Counted from the first letter of the stretch, positions 33,311 through 43,148 are shown. The stretch: DNA of 64,000 nucleotides from Martinezella rhizogenes (GCA_013322215.1 JAAMEZ010000058.1:558001-622000), one strand, 5' to 3'. Made by a program: numbers and translations. The notes: generated from the sequence alone by a model not told the origin.

Positions 33311-35704
33311 GTGGCGGCAGGCAACCGCAAGAGTATCAGAAAGTATGTGGCTGCCCTCGTTACGGGCACGGCCGCGTGTGCATATATTTTGAGTCCGGTC
33401 GTCGCTTACGCCCAGGCCAACAATAATAATGCCAACACCAACAACGGCGGTGCCGGCACTGCAACTTCTCCTATCAAGGTGAAGGTGCCGGAAGGCGCAA
33501 AGCTAGTCCTTTCGTCCAACGAACTGGTCTACAACAAGGATACGCAGATCGTCACCGCGAGCGGTGCGGTCCAGATCAACTATGGCGGCTACAGGATGGT
33601 CGCCCAGAAGGTCGAATATAATCAGAAGTCCGGGCGGATGACGGCTCTCGGCAATGTCGAGCTGATCACCCCGGACGGCAATCGCATGTACGGTGACAAA
33701 ATGGACGTCACCGACAGCTTCTCAGACGGCTTCGTCAATGCCCTGCGCATCGAGATGCCTGACAATACCCGTATGGTCGCCGAAAAGGGCGAACGGGTCG
33801 GCGGCAATCAGCTGATCCTCACAAAGGGTGTCTATACCGCTTGCATGGCCTGTTCCGAGCAGGGGCGTGCGCCACTGTGGCAGGTCAAGGCCCAGCGTGT
33901 CGTTCAGAATGGTGTGACCCATACCATTCGTCTCGAACATGCTCGCTTCGAGTTGTTCGGACAGCCAATCGCCTATGTTCCGTGGATCGAAGTTCCCGAC
34001 AATACGGTCAAGCGCAAGTCGGGCTTCCTGTTCCCATCAGCGAGCGTTTCTCAGCGTCTCGGCGTCGGTGTAACGGTTCCTTATTATTACGTCATCTCGC
34101 CGAGCATGGATGCGACGGTCACCGCAACGGGCTACACCAATCAGGGCCTGTTGCTCCAGGGTGAATTCCGCCAGCGCTTCGAGAACGGTACCCACACCCT
34201 GCGTGTTGCCGGCATCAGCCAGATGGATCCGAGTGCCTTCACCGCCGGTACGACCGATGCCGAGCACAAAACTCGCGGCATGATCAGTTCCAAGGCGGAT
34301 TTCAGGATCAATCCTCGCTGGACTTTCGGCTGGGATGTCATGGCGCAGAGCGATAATAACTTCTCGCGCACCTATGGCCTGGATGGTCTCAACCAGAGCA
34401 CCCATACGAACCAAGCCTACTTGACAGGTATCGGAAAGCGCAATTTCTTCGATATGCGCGCCTTCTACTATAACGTGCAGGACACAGACAATAACGCCAC
34501 GGCGCAGAAGCAGCAGGCGTACGTCTATCCGAGCGTCGACTATCACTATGTCGACCCGAAGTCGGTCTACGGAGGCGAGCTGTCGGCAACGATGAATTTC
34601 ACGCACTTGTCGCGTGACAAGACATCCTTCCTCGATGCCACGAGCTCTCTTGGTGACTCCAGCCTGAATGACCGCTACCTCGGTCTTTCCGGAGATTATA
34701 CGCGTCTGAGCACCGAGGTGCAGTGGCAGCGTACCTTCACCACGGATCAGGGCCTGGTGTTGACGCCGCTGGCAGCACTTCGCGGCGACGTCTATGGCCT
34801 GGACATGAACGGGCCTGCGGCCGGCACCTACTCGGGCAATTACGACTCGAGCGACTATGCCGCGCGTGGCATGGCGACCCTGGGTCTCGAGGCCAAGTAT
34901 CCGTTCCTCATCACGACAAGCAACAGCACGCACGTGTTCGAGCCGATCGCGCAGATCTATGTGCGCCCGGACGAGCAGCTTGCCGGGCGGCTGCCGAACG
35001 AAGATGCGCAGAGTTTTGTCTTCGATGCGACCAACCTGTTTGATCGTGACAAGTTCTCGGGCTTCGACCGCGTCGAAGGCGGCACGCGTGCCAATGTCGG
35101 GTGGCGCTACACGGGTAGCTTCGACAATGGCTACAAGTTGCAGCACATTTTCGGCCAATCCTATCAGCTAGCCGGACGAAACTCGTTCGCATCGACTGAT
35201 CTGGCTGGCGTAGGTTCGGATTCGGGACTTGAAACCACCCGTTCCGACTATGTCACCATGTTCGGCTTGACGACGCCGCAGGGCATTTCGCTGTCGCAAT
35301 CCTACCGCTTCGATGAGAAGGATTTCGCCTTCCGTCGCGGCGATACGGCAGTCGGCTTCTCGAACGATGTGTTCCAGACATCCTTGATCTACACGCATAT
35401 TGCTGCCCAGCCACAGTATGGCTTCACCAGCAACCAGGACGAAATCCAGACGCGTGCGCAGATCAAGTTCAAGGAATACTGGTCGGTCTTCGGCACGGTC
35501 AGCTACGACCTCAACAGCAATGATATCACCCGCCAGGGTGTCGGTCTCTCCTACGAGGACGAATGCACGATCTTCACCGTGTCATTCCTCGACAAGAAGG
35601 ATACGACCGCCAGCTCGGCAAGCGACTGGACGATCGGCGCTCGCCTGACCTTCCGTACGCTTGGCGATGTCAACCTCGGCAGCGTTCAGGACGCAACGTT
35701 CTGA
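33311..35704 (+). CDS. lptD: LPS assembly protein LptD
   Basis: LptD (797 aa) is the outer membrane beta-barrel that, with LptE, inserts lipopolysaccharide into the outer leaflet. Residues 1-36 are a signal peptide ending AYAQA; then a low-complexity Asn-rich stretch; then the OstA/LptA-like beta-jellyroll (SSNELVYNKDTQIVTASGAV); then the family block CMACSEQGRAPLWQVKAQR; then a large barrel. It starts with GTG immediately after the lptG stop. Cysteine residues that form disulfides in Escherichia coli LptD are partly present (CMAC here and a late Cys in EDECTIF). A terminator follows, so the downstream genes have their own promoter. Confidence 0.94.
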   Translation: MAAGNRKSIRKYVAALVTGTAACAYILSPVVAYAQANNNNANTNNGGAGTATSPIKVKVPEGAKLVLSSNELVYNKDTQIVTASGAVQINYGGYRMVAQKVEYNQKSGRMTALGNVELITPDGNRMYGDKMDVTDSFSDGFVNALRIEMPDNTRMVAEKGERVGGNQLILTKGVYTACMACSEQGRAPLWQVKAQRVVQNGVTHTIRLEHARFELFGQPIAYVPWIEVPDNTVKRKSGFLFPSASVSQRLGVGVTVPYYYVISPSMDATVTATGYTNQGLLLQGEFRQRFENGTHTLRVAGISQMDPSAFTAGTTDAEHKTRGMISSKADFRINPRWTFGWDVMAQSDNNFSRTYGLDGLNQSTHTNQAYLTGIGKRNFFDMRAFYYNVQDTDNNATAQKQQAYVYPSVDYHYVDPKSVYGGELSATMNFTHLSRDKTSFLDATSSLGDSSLNDRYLGLSGDYTRLSTEVQWQRTFTTDQGLVLTPLAALRGDVYGLDMNGPAAGTYSGNYDSSDYAARGMATLGLEAKYPFLITTSNSTHVFEPIAQIYVRPDEQLAGRLPNEDAQSFVFDATNLFDRDKFSGFDRVEGGTRANVGWRYTGSFDNGYKLQHIFGQSYQLAGRNSFASTDLAGVGSDSGLETTRSDYVTMFGLTTPQGISLSQSYRFDEKDFAFRRGDTAVGFSNDVFQTSLIYTHIAAQPQYGFTSNQDEIQTRAQIKFKEYWSVFGTVSYDLNSNDITRQGVGLSYEDECTIFTVSFLDKKDTTASSASDWTIGARLTFRTLGDVNLGSVQDATF

Positions 35705-35722
35705 TAGGGTTCGAAACTGCAC

Positions 35723-35749
35723 AGAGCCGGCTTCACCGCCGGCTCTTTT
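35723..35749 (+). terminator. Intrinsic terminator after lptD
   Basis: A 9-bp perfect stem AGAGCCGGC with GCCGGCTCT, 6-base loop, followed by TTT. It separates the lptFGD unit from surA-pdxA-rsmA. Confidence 0.85.
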
Positions 35750-35912
35750 GCGTTGATGCAGCTTGCTGCTGTCGGCGTCATTGTTTCGCCGCAAGGATTT
35801 TGCAATTCATCGCGCTTGATGTAGACATGTGGCGCAAAGTTGCCGTATTGCGCGATAGGCGTGCCAAAACGGCGCAATGCTGGCAGGAAATACCTTTGGG
35901 AAGGGGTAGTTG

Positions 35913-36857
35913 ATGTTTTCTGGAAAGACACCGATGCGCGCTCTGCTGTTCGGAGCCGCGGCCTTGGTTATGGCGAGCTTCGCCGTACCGAGCAGCGATG
36001 TTGCTTTCGCAGCAAGCGAAGTGAAGGTCCTCGTCAATAGCCAGGTGATTACATCCGGCGATATTGCCAAGCGCGTCGCCTTCCTCAAATTGCAGCGCCA
36101 GAAAGGCGATCTGAACAAGCTCGCCAAGGATCAGCTTGTCGACGAAACGTTGAAGCGTGCCGAGATCTCTCGCTTGCGCATGTCCGTTTCGACGACGGAC
36201 GTCGATGCCGCCTTCGGCCGTTTCGCCTCCAGCAACAAGATGACTCCGGCGCAGCTTAGCCAGATTCTCGAAAAGGCCGGCGTCGGCGTCGATCACTTTA
36301 AGTCCTATATCGCCGTTTCCATGAGCTGGCCGCGGGTTGTCAATGCGCGCTTCGGCGCAAAAAGCCGCATGTCGAACGACGATCTCGTGACGCGCATGAC
36401 GGAAAACAAGACGAAGCCGGTCACGACGGAGTATTTCCTGAAGCAGATCATCTTTGTCGTCCCGACCGCTAAGCGGAACGCCATTCTGAACAAACGCAAG
36501 GCCGAGGCCGAAGCATCGCGCTCCAAATTCCCTGGCTGCGACCAGGCGAAGGTCTTTGCTGCAACCATGCATGACGTCTCCGTGCAGGATCTCGGCCGTG
36601 TGCTTGCACCGGAGGTTCCTGAAATGTGGAAGCCGCTGCTGGAAAAGGCTTCCGGCAACACGACCACTCCGATCGTGACCGATCGTGGCATCGAATACGT
36701 TGCCATTTGCTCACAGCGCCAGGTGAACGACGACGTCGCCGCGGCCGCCGTGTTCCGTGCCGAGGATCTCGGCAAGGACAAGGCTGAGGGTGTGAGCGCC
36801 AACGACAAGAAGTACATGGATGAGCTGCGCTCCAAGGCGCAGATCGTCTATCGCTGA
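35913..36857 (+). CDS. SurA-like periplasmic chaperone, short form
   Basis: A 314-residue exported protein. Residues 1-33 are a signal peptide ending AFA. The SurA N-terminal chaperone domain follows (EVKVLVNSQVITSGDIAKRV, then a helical region), then one degenerate parvulin-like domain around residues 170-270 (QDLGRVLAPEVPEMWKPLLE, TDRGIEYVAICSQRQV). Escherichia coli SurA has two parvulin domains and is about 430 aa, so this is a reduced form, common in Rhizobiales. It probably escorts outer membrane proteins such as LptD. The ATG at 35913 follows GGGAAGGGGTAG; the in-frame TTG directly before is ignored. Followed by pdxA. Confidence 0.85.
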   Translation: MFSGKTPMRALLFGAAALVMASFAVPSSDVAFAASEVKVLVNSQVITSGDIAKRVAFLKLQRQKGDLNKLAKDQLVDETLKRAEISRLRMSVSTTDVDAAFGRFASSNKMTPAQLSQILEKAGVGVDHFKSYIAVSMSWPRVVNARFGAKSRMSNDDLVTRMTENKTKPVTTEYFLKQIIFVVPTAKRNAILNKRKAEAEASRSKFPGCDQAKVFAATMHDVSVQDLGRVLAPEVPEMWKPLLEKASGNTTTPIVTDRGIEYVAICSQRQVNDDVAAAAVFRAEDLGKDKAEGVSANDKKYMDELRSKAQIVYR

Positions 36858-36863
36858 TTGACG

Positions 36864-37889
36864 ATGCCACCGCGCTCTTCCCTCCCTCTCGCGCTCACGC
36901 AGGGGGATCCGGCCGGCATTGGCCCTGATATCACGCTCGCCGCCTGGCTCCGCCGCGGCGAGCTGAATTTACCGCCCTTCCTGTTTCTTGGTGATGCCAC
37001 CGTGCTTGCGGCACGGGCTTCTCAGCTCGGCCTGACCGTACCGCTTGCGACCGCCGATCCGGCGAATGCATGCAATATCTTTCCCGACGCGCTGCCGATC
37101 CTGCCGATCGAAGCTGGCATGGATGTGATCGCCGGCGAGCCGCATGTGGCGACCGCCAAGGGCACGATTTCCGCCATCGAAACGGCCGTTTCCCTTAGCA
37201 TGAATGGCCGGACATCCGCAGTCGTCACCAACCCGATCGCCAAATCGGTGCTCTATGACGCCGGCTTCGGCTTTCCCGGCCATACGGAATTCCTGGCGGA
37301 TCTTGCAACCCGCGCCACTGGAACGCCGGTCATGCCGGTCATGCTGCTTGCCGGTCCGAAGCTTCGCGCGATCCCAGTCACCATCCATATTCCGCTGAAA
37401 GATGTGCCTGAAGCGTTGACCTCCGATCTGATCGTCGAGACGTGCCGGATCACCGATCACGATCTGCGCAGCCGCTTCGGCATTTCCAAGCCCCGCCTTG
37501 CCGTTGCCGGCCTCAATCCACACGCCGGAGAGAATGGCGCACTCGGCAAGGAAGACGACGAAATCGTCCGGCCTGCGATTAATAGGCTCCGCTCCGAGGG
37601 CATCGATGTATTCGGCCCCCTGCCCGCCGACACCATGTTCCATGACGAAGCCCGCCGACGTTACGATGTCGCCATCTGCATGTATCACGATCAGGCCTTG
37701 ATCCCGGCCAAGGCGCTCGGCTTCGACGATTCCGTCAATGTCACGCTCGGCTTACCCTTCGTCCGCACTTCGCCGGATCACGGTACGGCCTTCGGTATTG
37801 CCGGCAAGGGTATTGCCAAGGAAGACAGCCTTATCGCTGCCCTCAAGCTGGCAAGCGAGATCAGCAGCAAGACTGGAAACAATCACTGA
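36864..37889 (+). CDS. pdxA: 4-hydroxythreonine-4-phosphate dehydrogenase
   Basis: PdxA (341 aa) oxidises 4-phosphohydroxy-L-threonine in the DXP-dependent pathway to pyridoxal phosphate. The family sequence is clear: LALTQGDPAGIGPDI at the N-terminus, VTNPIAKSVLYDAGF, FPGHTEFLA and the metal and substrate block NPHAGENGALGKEDDEIV. The start is either the ATG at 36864 or the TTG at 36858 just after the surA stop; no strong ribosome binding site distinguishes them. Its stop shares one base with the rsmA start (TGATG). The surA-pdxA-rsmA order is also that of Escherichia coli. Confidence 0.95.
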   Translation: MPPRSSLPLALTQGDPAGIGPDITLAAWLRRGELNLPPFLFLGDATVLAARASQLGLTVPLATADPANACNIFPDALPILPIEAGMDVIAGEPHVATAKGTISAIETAVSLSMNGRTSAVVTNPIAKSVLYDAGFGFPGHTEFLADLATRATGTPVMPVMLLAGPKLRAIPVTIHIPLKDVPEALTSDLIVETCRITDHDLRSRFGISKPRLAVAGLNPHAGENGALGKEDDEIVRPAINRLRSEGIDVFGPLPADTMFHDEARRRYDVAICMYHDQALIPAKALGFDDSVNVTLGLPFVRTSPDHGTAFGIAGKGIAKEDSLIAALKLASEISSKTGNNH

Positions 37890-38716
37890 TGGCCGCTCTT
37901 GATGGCTTGCCGCCCCTCCGCGATGTGATCCAGCGCCATGGCCTCGATGCGCGCAAGGCGCTTGGCCAGAACTTCCTTCTCGACCTCAATCTGACCCAGA
38001 AGGTTGCGCGCACAGCCGGATCGCTCGAGGGCGTTACCGTCTTCGAAGTCGGACCCGGACCCGGTGGCCTGACGCGCGCAATCCTGGCGCTCGGCGCAGC
38101 CAAGGTCATTGCCGTCGAGCGCGATGCGCGCTGCCTGCCGGCTTTGGCGGAAATCGCCGATCATTATCCGGGCCGGCTCGAGGTGATCGAAGGTGATGCG
38201 CTGAAGACGGATTTCGCCGCCCTTGCCTCGCAAGGACCTGTCAAGATCATCGCCAACCTGCCCTATAACGTCGGAACGCAGCTTCTGGTGAACTGGCTCC
38301 TGCCGGCGCAATGGCCGCCCTTCTGGCAGTCCCTGACCCTGATGTTCCAGAAGGAAGTCGGGCAGCGGATCGTCGCGCAGGAAGATGACGATCACTATGG
38401 CAGGCTCGGCGTGCTCTGCGGCTGGCGGACCGTGGCTCACATGGCTTTCGACATATCCCCGCAAGCCTTCACACCCCCGCCGAAGGTCACATCGACGGTT
38501 GTGCATCTGACGCCAAAGGAAAACCCCATCCCTTGCTCCATCGACAAGCTGGAGAAGGTGACGCAAGCCGCCTTCGGCCAGCGTCGGAAAATGCTGCGGC
38601 AGAGTTTGAAGCCGCTTGGCGGCGAAGCGCTTTTGTTGAAGGCCGATATCGACCCGCAGCGCCGCGCCGAAACGCTTTCGGTAGAAGAATTCTGCCGGCT
38701 GGCGAATTGCCTTTAA
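37889..38716 (+). CDS. rsmA: 16S rRNA (adenine-1518/1519-N6)-dimethyltransferase
   Basis: RsmA/KsgA (275 aa) dimethylates two adjacent adenines near the 3' end of 16S rRNA, a late quality step in 30S assembly. Motifs are QNFLLDLNL at the N-terminus, the SAM loop VFEVGPGPGGLTR, the acidic residue after VIAVE and the catalytic motif IV NLPYNVGTQLL. C-terminal helices are complete (AAFGQRRKMLRQSLK). It is translationally coupled to pdxA and ends 6 bases before the convergent gmk. Confidence 0.96.
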   Translation: MAALDGLPPLRDVIQRHGLDARKALGQNFLLDLNLTQKVARTAGSLEGVTVFEVGPGPGGLTRAILALGAAKVIAVERDARCLPALAEIADHYPGRLEVIEGDALKTDFAALASQGPVKIIANLPYNVGTQLLVNWLLPAQWPPFWQSLTLMFQKEVGQRIVAQEDDDHYGRLGVLCGWRTVAHMAFDISPQAFTPPPKVTSTVVHLTPKENPIPCSIDKLEKVTQAAFGQRRKMLRQSLKPLGGEALLLKADIDPQRRAETLSVEEFCRLANCL

Positions 38717-38722
38717 TCGGCT

Positions 38723-39385
38723 TTAGAGCTGCGGCGTCTCTTCCAGCAAGTTGCGAACAAAATCGAACATGCCATGCCGACGGTCGCGGCGCAGACGTTC
38801 GGCCTTGACGATCGACTGAACGGCATCGAAAGCAATGTTCAGGTCGTCATTGACGATGACGTAGTCATATTCGCGCCAGTGAGCGATCTCGGCCCGGGAA
38901 TTGGCGAGACGCATGGCGATCACCTCTTCGGAATCCTCTGCGCGCCGATGCAGCCGCGATTGCAGCTCCGTCATGGTCGGCGGCAGCACGAAGATGGAGA
39001 CGACATCGGCCGGCATTTTCTCCTGCAACTGCTGGGCGCCCTGCCAATCGATATCGAAGAGCATGTCGCGACCTTCCGCCATCGCCGTCTCAACGGGCTC
39101 GCGCGGCGTGCCGTAGAAATTACCGTGCACCTCGGCCCATTCGAGCAGGGAGTCGGAATCGCGAAGGCGCTCGAATTCGCGCTGCGAGACGAAATGATAG
39201 TGCACGCCTTCGATTTCACTCGGCCGGCGCTGCCGGGTCGTGACGCTGACTGAGAGGCTGACCTGCTTGTCCTTATCGAGCAATGTGCGCGCGATCGTCG
39301 ACTTTCCGGCGCCTGAGGGCGAGGAGATGGCAAGCATCAACCCCCGGCGGGCGATCGGAATGGATGTGGATGTCGCCGGTTTCAT
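38723..39385 (-). CDS. gmk: Guanylate kinase
   Basis: Gmk (220 aa) phosphorylates GMP to GDP. The P-loop SSPSGAGKSTI lies around residues 21-31, followed by SVSVTTRQRRPSE and GVHYHFVSQREF, which bind GMP, and DIDWQGAQQL. An N-terminal extension of about 15 residues precedes the fold. It lies 3 bases downstream of the YicC-type gene on the same strand, so they are co-transcribed; the same pairing is widespread in bacteria. Confidence 0.96.
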   Translation of the reverse strand: MKPATSTSIPIARRGLMLAISSPSGAGKSTIARTLLDKDKQVSLSVSVTTRQRRPSEIEGVHYHFVSQREFERLRDSDSLLEWAEVHGNFYGTPREPVETAMAEGRDMLFDIDWQGAQQLQEKMPADVVSIFVLPPTMTELQSRLHRRAEDSEEVIAMRLANSRAEIAHWREYDYVIVNDDLNIAFDAVQSIVKAERLRRDRRHGMFDFVRNLLEETPQL

Positions 39386-39388
39386 GGC

Positions 39389-40276
39389 CTACTCCAAATT
39401 CTGGACCTGTTCGCGGAACTGGTCGATTACCACTTTCAGCTCTATGCCAGCGGCGGTCACGGCCGCTGCATTCGATTTCGAACAGATAGTATTCGATTCC
39501 CGGTTAAATTCCTGTGCAAGAAAATCGAGCTTGCGGCCGACAGGGCCGCCTTTGGACATGAGATCGCGCGCAGCCGCCACATGCGCCTTCAGACGGTCGA
39601 TCTCCTCGCGTAGATCGGCCTTGGTGGCGAGAAGGGCAGCTTCGGCATGGAGCCGGTCACGGTCGAGACCCGACGAGCCGTCCAGAAGCATCGAAACCTG
39701 CGTCGCCAGTCTCACGGCAATTTCCTGCGGGGAACGAGATGGATCGCGCTCGACCGTTGATGTCAGCGTCTCGATCACCGTGACATGACCGAGCAGAACT
39801 TTGCCGAGGGCATCGCCCTCCTGCCGACGCATGTCGCGGAGATCGCCGAGTGCCGCCTCAAGACCGACCATGATATCGGCATCGCGCGCGGCGACGGCAT
39901 CCTCATCCTCTTCGGCTTCCTTGAATTCCACCAGGCCGCGTACGGCCATCAGGCTTTCCAGCCGCAACGGAGCGGGATCGACGATACCAGCAAGCTGATC
40001 TCGCAGCGCCAGGACCGCCGCCAGCGCATCCTGGTTCACGACCACCTCGACACGGCTCTCTTCGACTGACAGTGACAGGCTGACCTGTAGATTACCGCGT
40101 GAGAGCCGATCCGCAATCGACTTGCGGACATCAGCTTCGAGGCGTTCCATGCCCGGCGGCAAGCGCAAGCGGATATCCAACCCCTTGCCGTTTACCGAAC
40201 GCAGTTCCCATGCCCAGCGGCCACGACCACTCGTTCCCTCACGCCGGGCAAAGCCGGTCATGGACTGCAATGCCAT
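39389..40276 (-). CDS. YicC/YloC-family endoribonuclease
   Basis: A 295-residue protein of the YicC family, recently recognised as endoribonucleases. The N-terminus QSMTGFARREG is the family hallmark, followed by WELRSVNGKGLDIRLRLPPG. The C-terminal DUF1732-type region ends FLAQEFNRESNTICSKS, where conserved acidic and Asn residues sit, and closes with VVIDQFREQVQNLE. Directly upstream of gmk with 3 bases between. The physiological RNA targets are not known from sequence. Confidence 0.93.
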   Translation of the reverse strand: MALQSMTGFARREGTSGRGRWAWELRSVNGKGLDIRLRLPPGMERLEADVRKSIADRLSRGNLQVSLSLSVEESRVEVVVNQDALAAVLALRDQLAGIVDPAPLRLESLMAVRGLVEFKEAEEDEDAVAARDADIMVGLEAALGDLRDMRRQEGDALGKVLLGHVTVIETLTSTVERDPSRSPQEIAVRLATQVSMLLDGSSGLDRDRLHAEAALLATKADLREEIDRLKAHVAAARDLMSKGGPVGRKLDFLAQEFNRESNTICSKSNAAAVTAAGIELKVVIDQFREQVQNLE

Positions 40277-40385
40277 GCAAGCCTCCGATAGTTCCTATCC
40301 CCAATCCATCGAAAATCTTCGGATTATGGGCCAATGTAAAGTGAATCCGCGCCGGACTCCTATGCAGACCACGGCGCGGTGAGGA

Positions 40386-41624
40386 TTAGTTGGTCTTTTT
40401 CTTCTGCTGCGTGCCCGAGCCAGGGGCTACGGCAGCATCGTCGGGCTGGCCATCAACGGCAATGGCGCTCGGATCTTCACCCTTCTCGGCAACCAGCTTG
40501 CGCCAGCGTCTGACATTGGCATTGTGCTCGTCCAGCGTCGCGGCGAAAACATGCCCGCCCGTGCCGTCAGCCACGAAATAGAGGTCCTGCGTCTTCCAGG
40601 GGTTGGCGACAGCCTCCAGCGCATCCTTGCCCGGATTCGCGATCGGCGTCGGCGGCAAGCCCTTGATAAGATAGGTATTATAAGGCGTGTCCTTCTTCAG
40701 GTCGGACTGATAGATCGGGCGATCGGATGGCTTTCCTTCACCACCGAAGAGACCATAGATGACCGTGGGGTCAGACTGCAGGCGCATGCCCTTGCCCAGC
40801 CGGTTCAGAAAGACGGAAGCGACATGGGCGCGCTCGTCCGCCAGGCCGGTTTCCTTCTCCACGATGGAAGCCAGCGTGATGAAATCCTGCTTGTTCGCCA
40901 GCTGAACGCTCGAATCGCGCTTCTCCCAGATCTGATCGACCAGCTTCGTCTGTGCCGCCGCCATCTGCTGGATGATTTCGGTGCGCTTGGTGCCGCGCGT
41001 GAATTTATAGGTGTCCGGTCTCAGGCTGCCTTCCGGCGGTAGAGCCGACGGCAAATCACCCTCCAGCACGACATCGGCCTGCAGCTTGTTGAACATCTGC
41101 CGCACCGTAAGCCCTTCCGGCAAAGTAACCGAGTAGAGGATCGACTTGCCGGACTTCAGCAGTTCCATGATATCCTTCATGGAGGCGCCGGCCTTGATCT
41201 CATATTCGCCGGCGCGGAGCGTTTCACCGTCACGCAGATAGGTGGCCGTCAGCCAGCGGAAGATACGCTGATCCGTGATGATGTTATTGGATTCAAGCCG
41301 ATTGGCGATCTCGCTAAGACCGGCACCATTGCGCACGATGAAATTGGTATTGGTCGTCAGTGGGCCGGAACCCTGATAGATCGAAAACGCGTAGTAAGCG
41401 CCTCCGATGGCGGCAACGGCGACAAAAACCGCCAGCGTCATCAGGAAGTTCAGGAAGATAACCATCTGGCTGCGGGCTTTGCGCGAACGCTTCGGCGGAT
41501 CCGGAACACGCTCCGGGCGCAGGGCTTCATTGGCCGATTTCGGGATAATCGGTCCCTTCTGCCCGTTCGGAGTTCCGTTGCTCTGGTTCGTATCGCTCAC
41601 CGGCAATCCCTTCCCTTTTGTCAT
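40386..41624 (-). CDS. mltG: Endolytic murein transglycosylase MltG
   Basis: MltG (412 aa) cuts nascent glycan strands and is thought to set their length. After a basic cytoplasmic tail, one membrane helix is visible near residue 55-80 (VIFLNFLMTLAVFVAVAAIG). The periplasmic part has a LysM-like subdomain and the YceG catalytic domain with the active Glu in LASIVEKETGLADER and the SDPTVIYGL block. The Met at 41624 follows AGAGCAGGC; the frame is open to 41654. The Gln/Lys-rich C-terminus is extra. It lies between fabF and the yicC-gmk pair on the same strand. Confidence 0.93.
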   Translation of the reverse strand: MTKGKGLPVSDTNQSNGTPNGQKGPIIPKSANEALRPERVPDPPKRSRKARSQMVIFLNFLMTLAVFVAVAAIGGAYYAFSIYQGSGPLTTNTNFIVRNGAGLSEIANRLESNNIITDQRIFRWLTATYLRDGETLRAGEYEIKAGASMKDIMELLKSGKSILYSVTLPEGLTVRQMFNKLQADVVLEGDLPSALPPEGSLRPDTYKFTRGTKRTEIIQQMAAAQTKLVDQIWEKRDSSVQLANKQDFITLASIVEKETGLADERAHVASVFLNRLGKGMRLQSDPTVIYGLFGGEGKPSDRPIYQSDLKKDTPYNTYLIKGLPPTPIANPGKDALEAVANPWKTQDLYFVADGTGGHVFAATLDEHNANVRRWRKLVAEKGEDPSAIAVDGQPDDAAVAPGSGTQQKKKTN

Positions 41625-41812
41625 TGCCTGCTCTTTGGCCAAGCAATGCGGCAAAAAGCAGGTTCAGAAGATAAGGCGGAGCTGCAGGCTCCGACTTCGA
41701 CCGATCAGGCGTTCCCGCACCGCATTCCCGAAAAGACGAAGGCGCAGCAACAATCAAGGATGCGGGCGAGATTGCCGCAAGGCACCCTCGCCCTAACCGT
41801 TACGCGTTGTTA

Positions 41813-43075
41813 TTAAGCCTCATAGCGGCGCAGGACAAGCGACGCATTCGTGCCGCCGAAGCCAAAGGAGTTCGACAGCGCGACGTTGATTTCGCGCTTA
41901 CGGGCCTTGTGCGGAACGAGATCGATAGCGGTCTCGCGCTCCGGATTATCCAGGTTGAGCGTCGGTGGGGCGATATTGTCGCGAATGGCGAGCGTGGCGA
42001 AAATCGCCTCGATGGCGCCGGCAGCTCCGAGAAGATGGCCCGTCGCCGACTTGGTGGACGACATGGAGATTCTTGGCGCCGCATCGCCGACCAGTCGTTC
42101 GACTGCGCCGAGTTCGATCGTGTCGGCCATGGTCGATGTGCCATGCGCGTTGATATAGTCGATGTCAGCCGCTGTCAGGCCCGCACGCTTCAAGGCCGAA
42201 GTCATGCAGCGGAATGCGCCCTCGCCGTCCTCTGAGGGAGCGGTGATATGATGGGCATCGCCCGAAAGGCCGTATCCTACAACTTCGGCGTAGATCTTTG
42301 CACCGCGGGCCTTGGCGTGTTCCAGCTCTTCAAGAACGACAACACCGGCGCCCTCGCCCATGACGAAGCCGTCACGGTCGCGGTCATAGGGGCGCGAAGC
42401 CTTCTGCGGCGTATCATTGAAGTCCGTCGACAGCGCCTTGCAGGCAGCAAAGCCCGCAAGCGAAATGCGGCAGACCGGAGCTTCGGCACCGCCTGCCACC
42501 ATGACATCGGCATCACCGAGCATGATCAGCCGGGCGGCATCGCCGATCGCATGTGCACCGGTGGAACATGCGGTAACGACGGCATGGTTCGGGCCGCGCA
42601 GCTTATGGCGGATCGAGACCTGACCGGATACGAGATTGATGAGGCGACCGGGGATGAAGAAGGGCGAAATGCGGCGTGGACCCTTGTCGCGCAGCGTATA
42701 GCCGGCTTCGACGATGCCTTCGAGGCCGCCAATGCCCGAGCCGATCATGACGCCCGTGGCGATCTGATCCTCATCCGTTTCCGGATGCCAGTGGGCGTCG
42801 GCCAGCGCCATATCGGCAGCCGCCATGCCATAGATGATGAAGGGATCGACCTTGCGCTGTTCCTTCGGCTCCATCCAATCATCAGCATTGAAGGTGCCAT
42901 CGGTGCCGTCGCCGACAGGAATGCGGCAGGCAATCTTTGCAGCGAGGTCCTCGACCTCGAATTCAGTCACGCGGCGTGCACCATTGTGCCCAGCGAGCAA
43001 ACGCGTCCAGGACACCTCCGTGCCACAGCCCAAAGGTGATACCATGCCGGTACCCGTGATAACGACACGTCTCAT
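41813..43075 (-). CDS. fabF: 3-oxoacyl-ACP synthase II
   Basis: FabF (420 aa) elongates acyl-ACP by condensation with malonyl-ACP. The Cys-His-His triad is present: Cys170 in VTACSTGAHAIG, His in NAHGTSTMADTIEL and His in KSATGHLLGAAGA. The length and start (MRRVVITGTGMVSPLG) are standard. It is downstream of acpP, separated by about 115 bases that hold two hairpins. Probably expressed both by read-through from acpP and separately. Confidence 0.96.
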   Translation of the reverse strand: MRRVVITGTGMVSPLGCGTEVSWTRLLAGHNGARRVTEFEVEDLAAKIACRIPVGDGTDGTFNADDWMEPKEQRKVDPFIIYGMAAADMALADAHWHPETDEDQIATGVMIGSGIGGLEGIVEAGYTLRDKGPRRISPFFIPGRLINLVSGQVSIRHKLRGPNHAVVTACSTGAHAIGDAARLIMLGDADVMVAGGAEAPVCRISLAGFAACKALSTDFNDTPQKASRPYDRDRDGFVMGEGAGVVVLEELEHAKARGAKIYAEVVGYGLSGDAHHITAPSEDGEGAFRCMTSALKRAGLTAADIDYINAHGTSTMADTIELGAVERLVGDAAPRISMSSTKSATGHLLGAAGAIEAIFATLAIRDNIAPPTLNLDNPERETAIDLVPHKARKREINVALSNSFGFGGTNASLVLRRYEA

Positions 43076-43122
43076 CGCCCGCAGACCCCCGTCTTTTTAT
43101 GATGATATGCGTATAAATATGC

Positions 43123-43145
43123 TTCGTCCGGCTTCGCCGGACGAA
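43123..43145. terminator. Perfect hairpin between acpP and fabF
   Basis: TTCGTCCGGC and GCCGGACGAA form a perfect 10-bp stem with a TTC loop. No T tract follows on the minus strand. Together with the next hairpin it may reduce read-through from acpP into fabF. Confidence 0.6.
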
Positions 43146-43148
43146 ATA

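Noticed and set aside
34037..35158. A 373-codon minus-strand open frame
   Set aside because: It lies wholly inside lptD on the other strand and has no recognisable domain.
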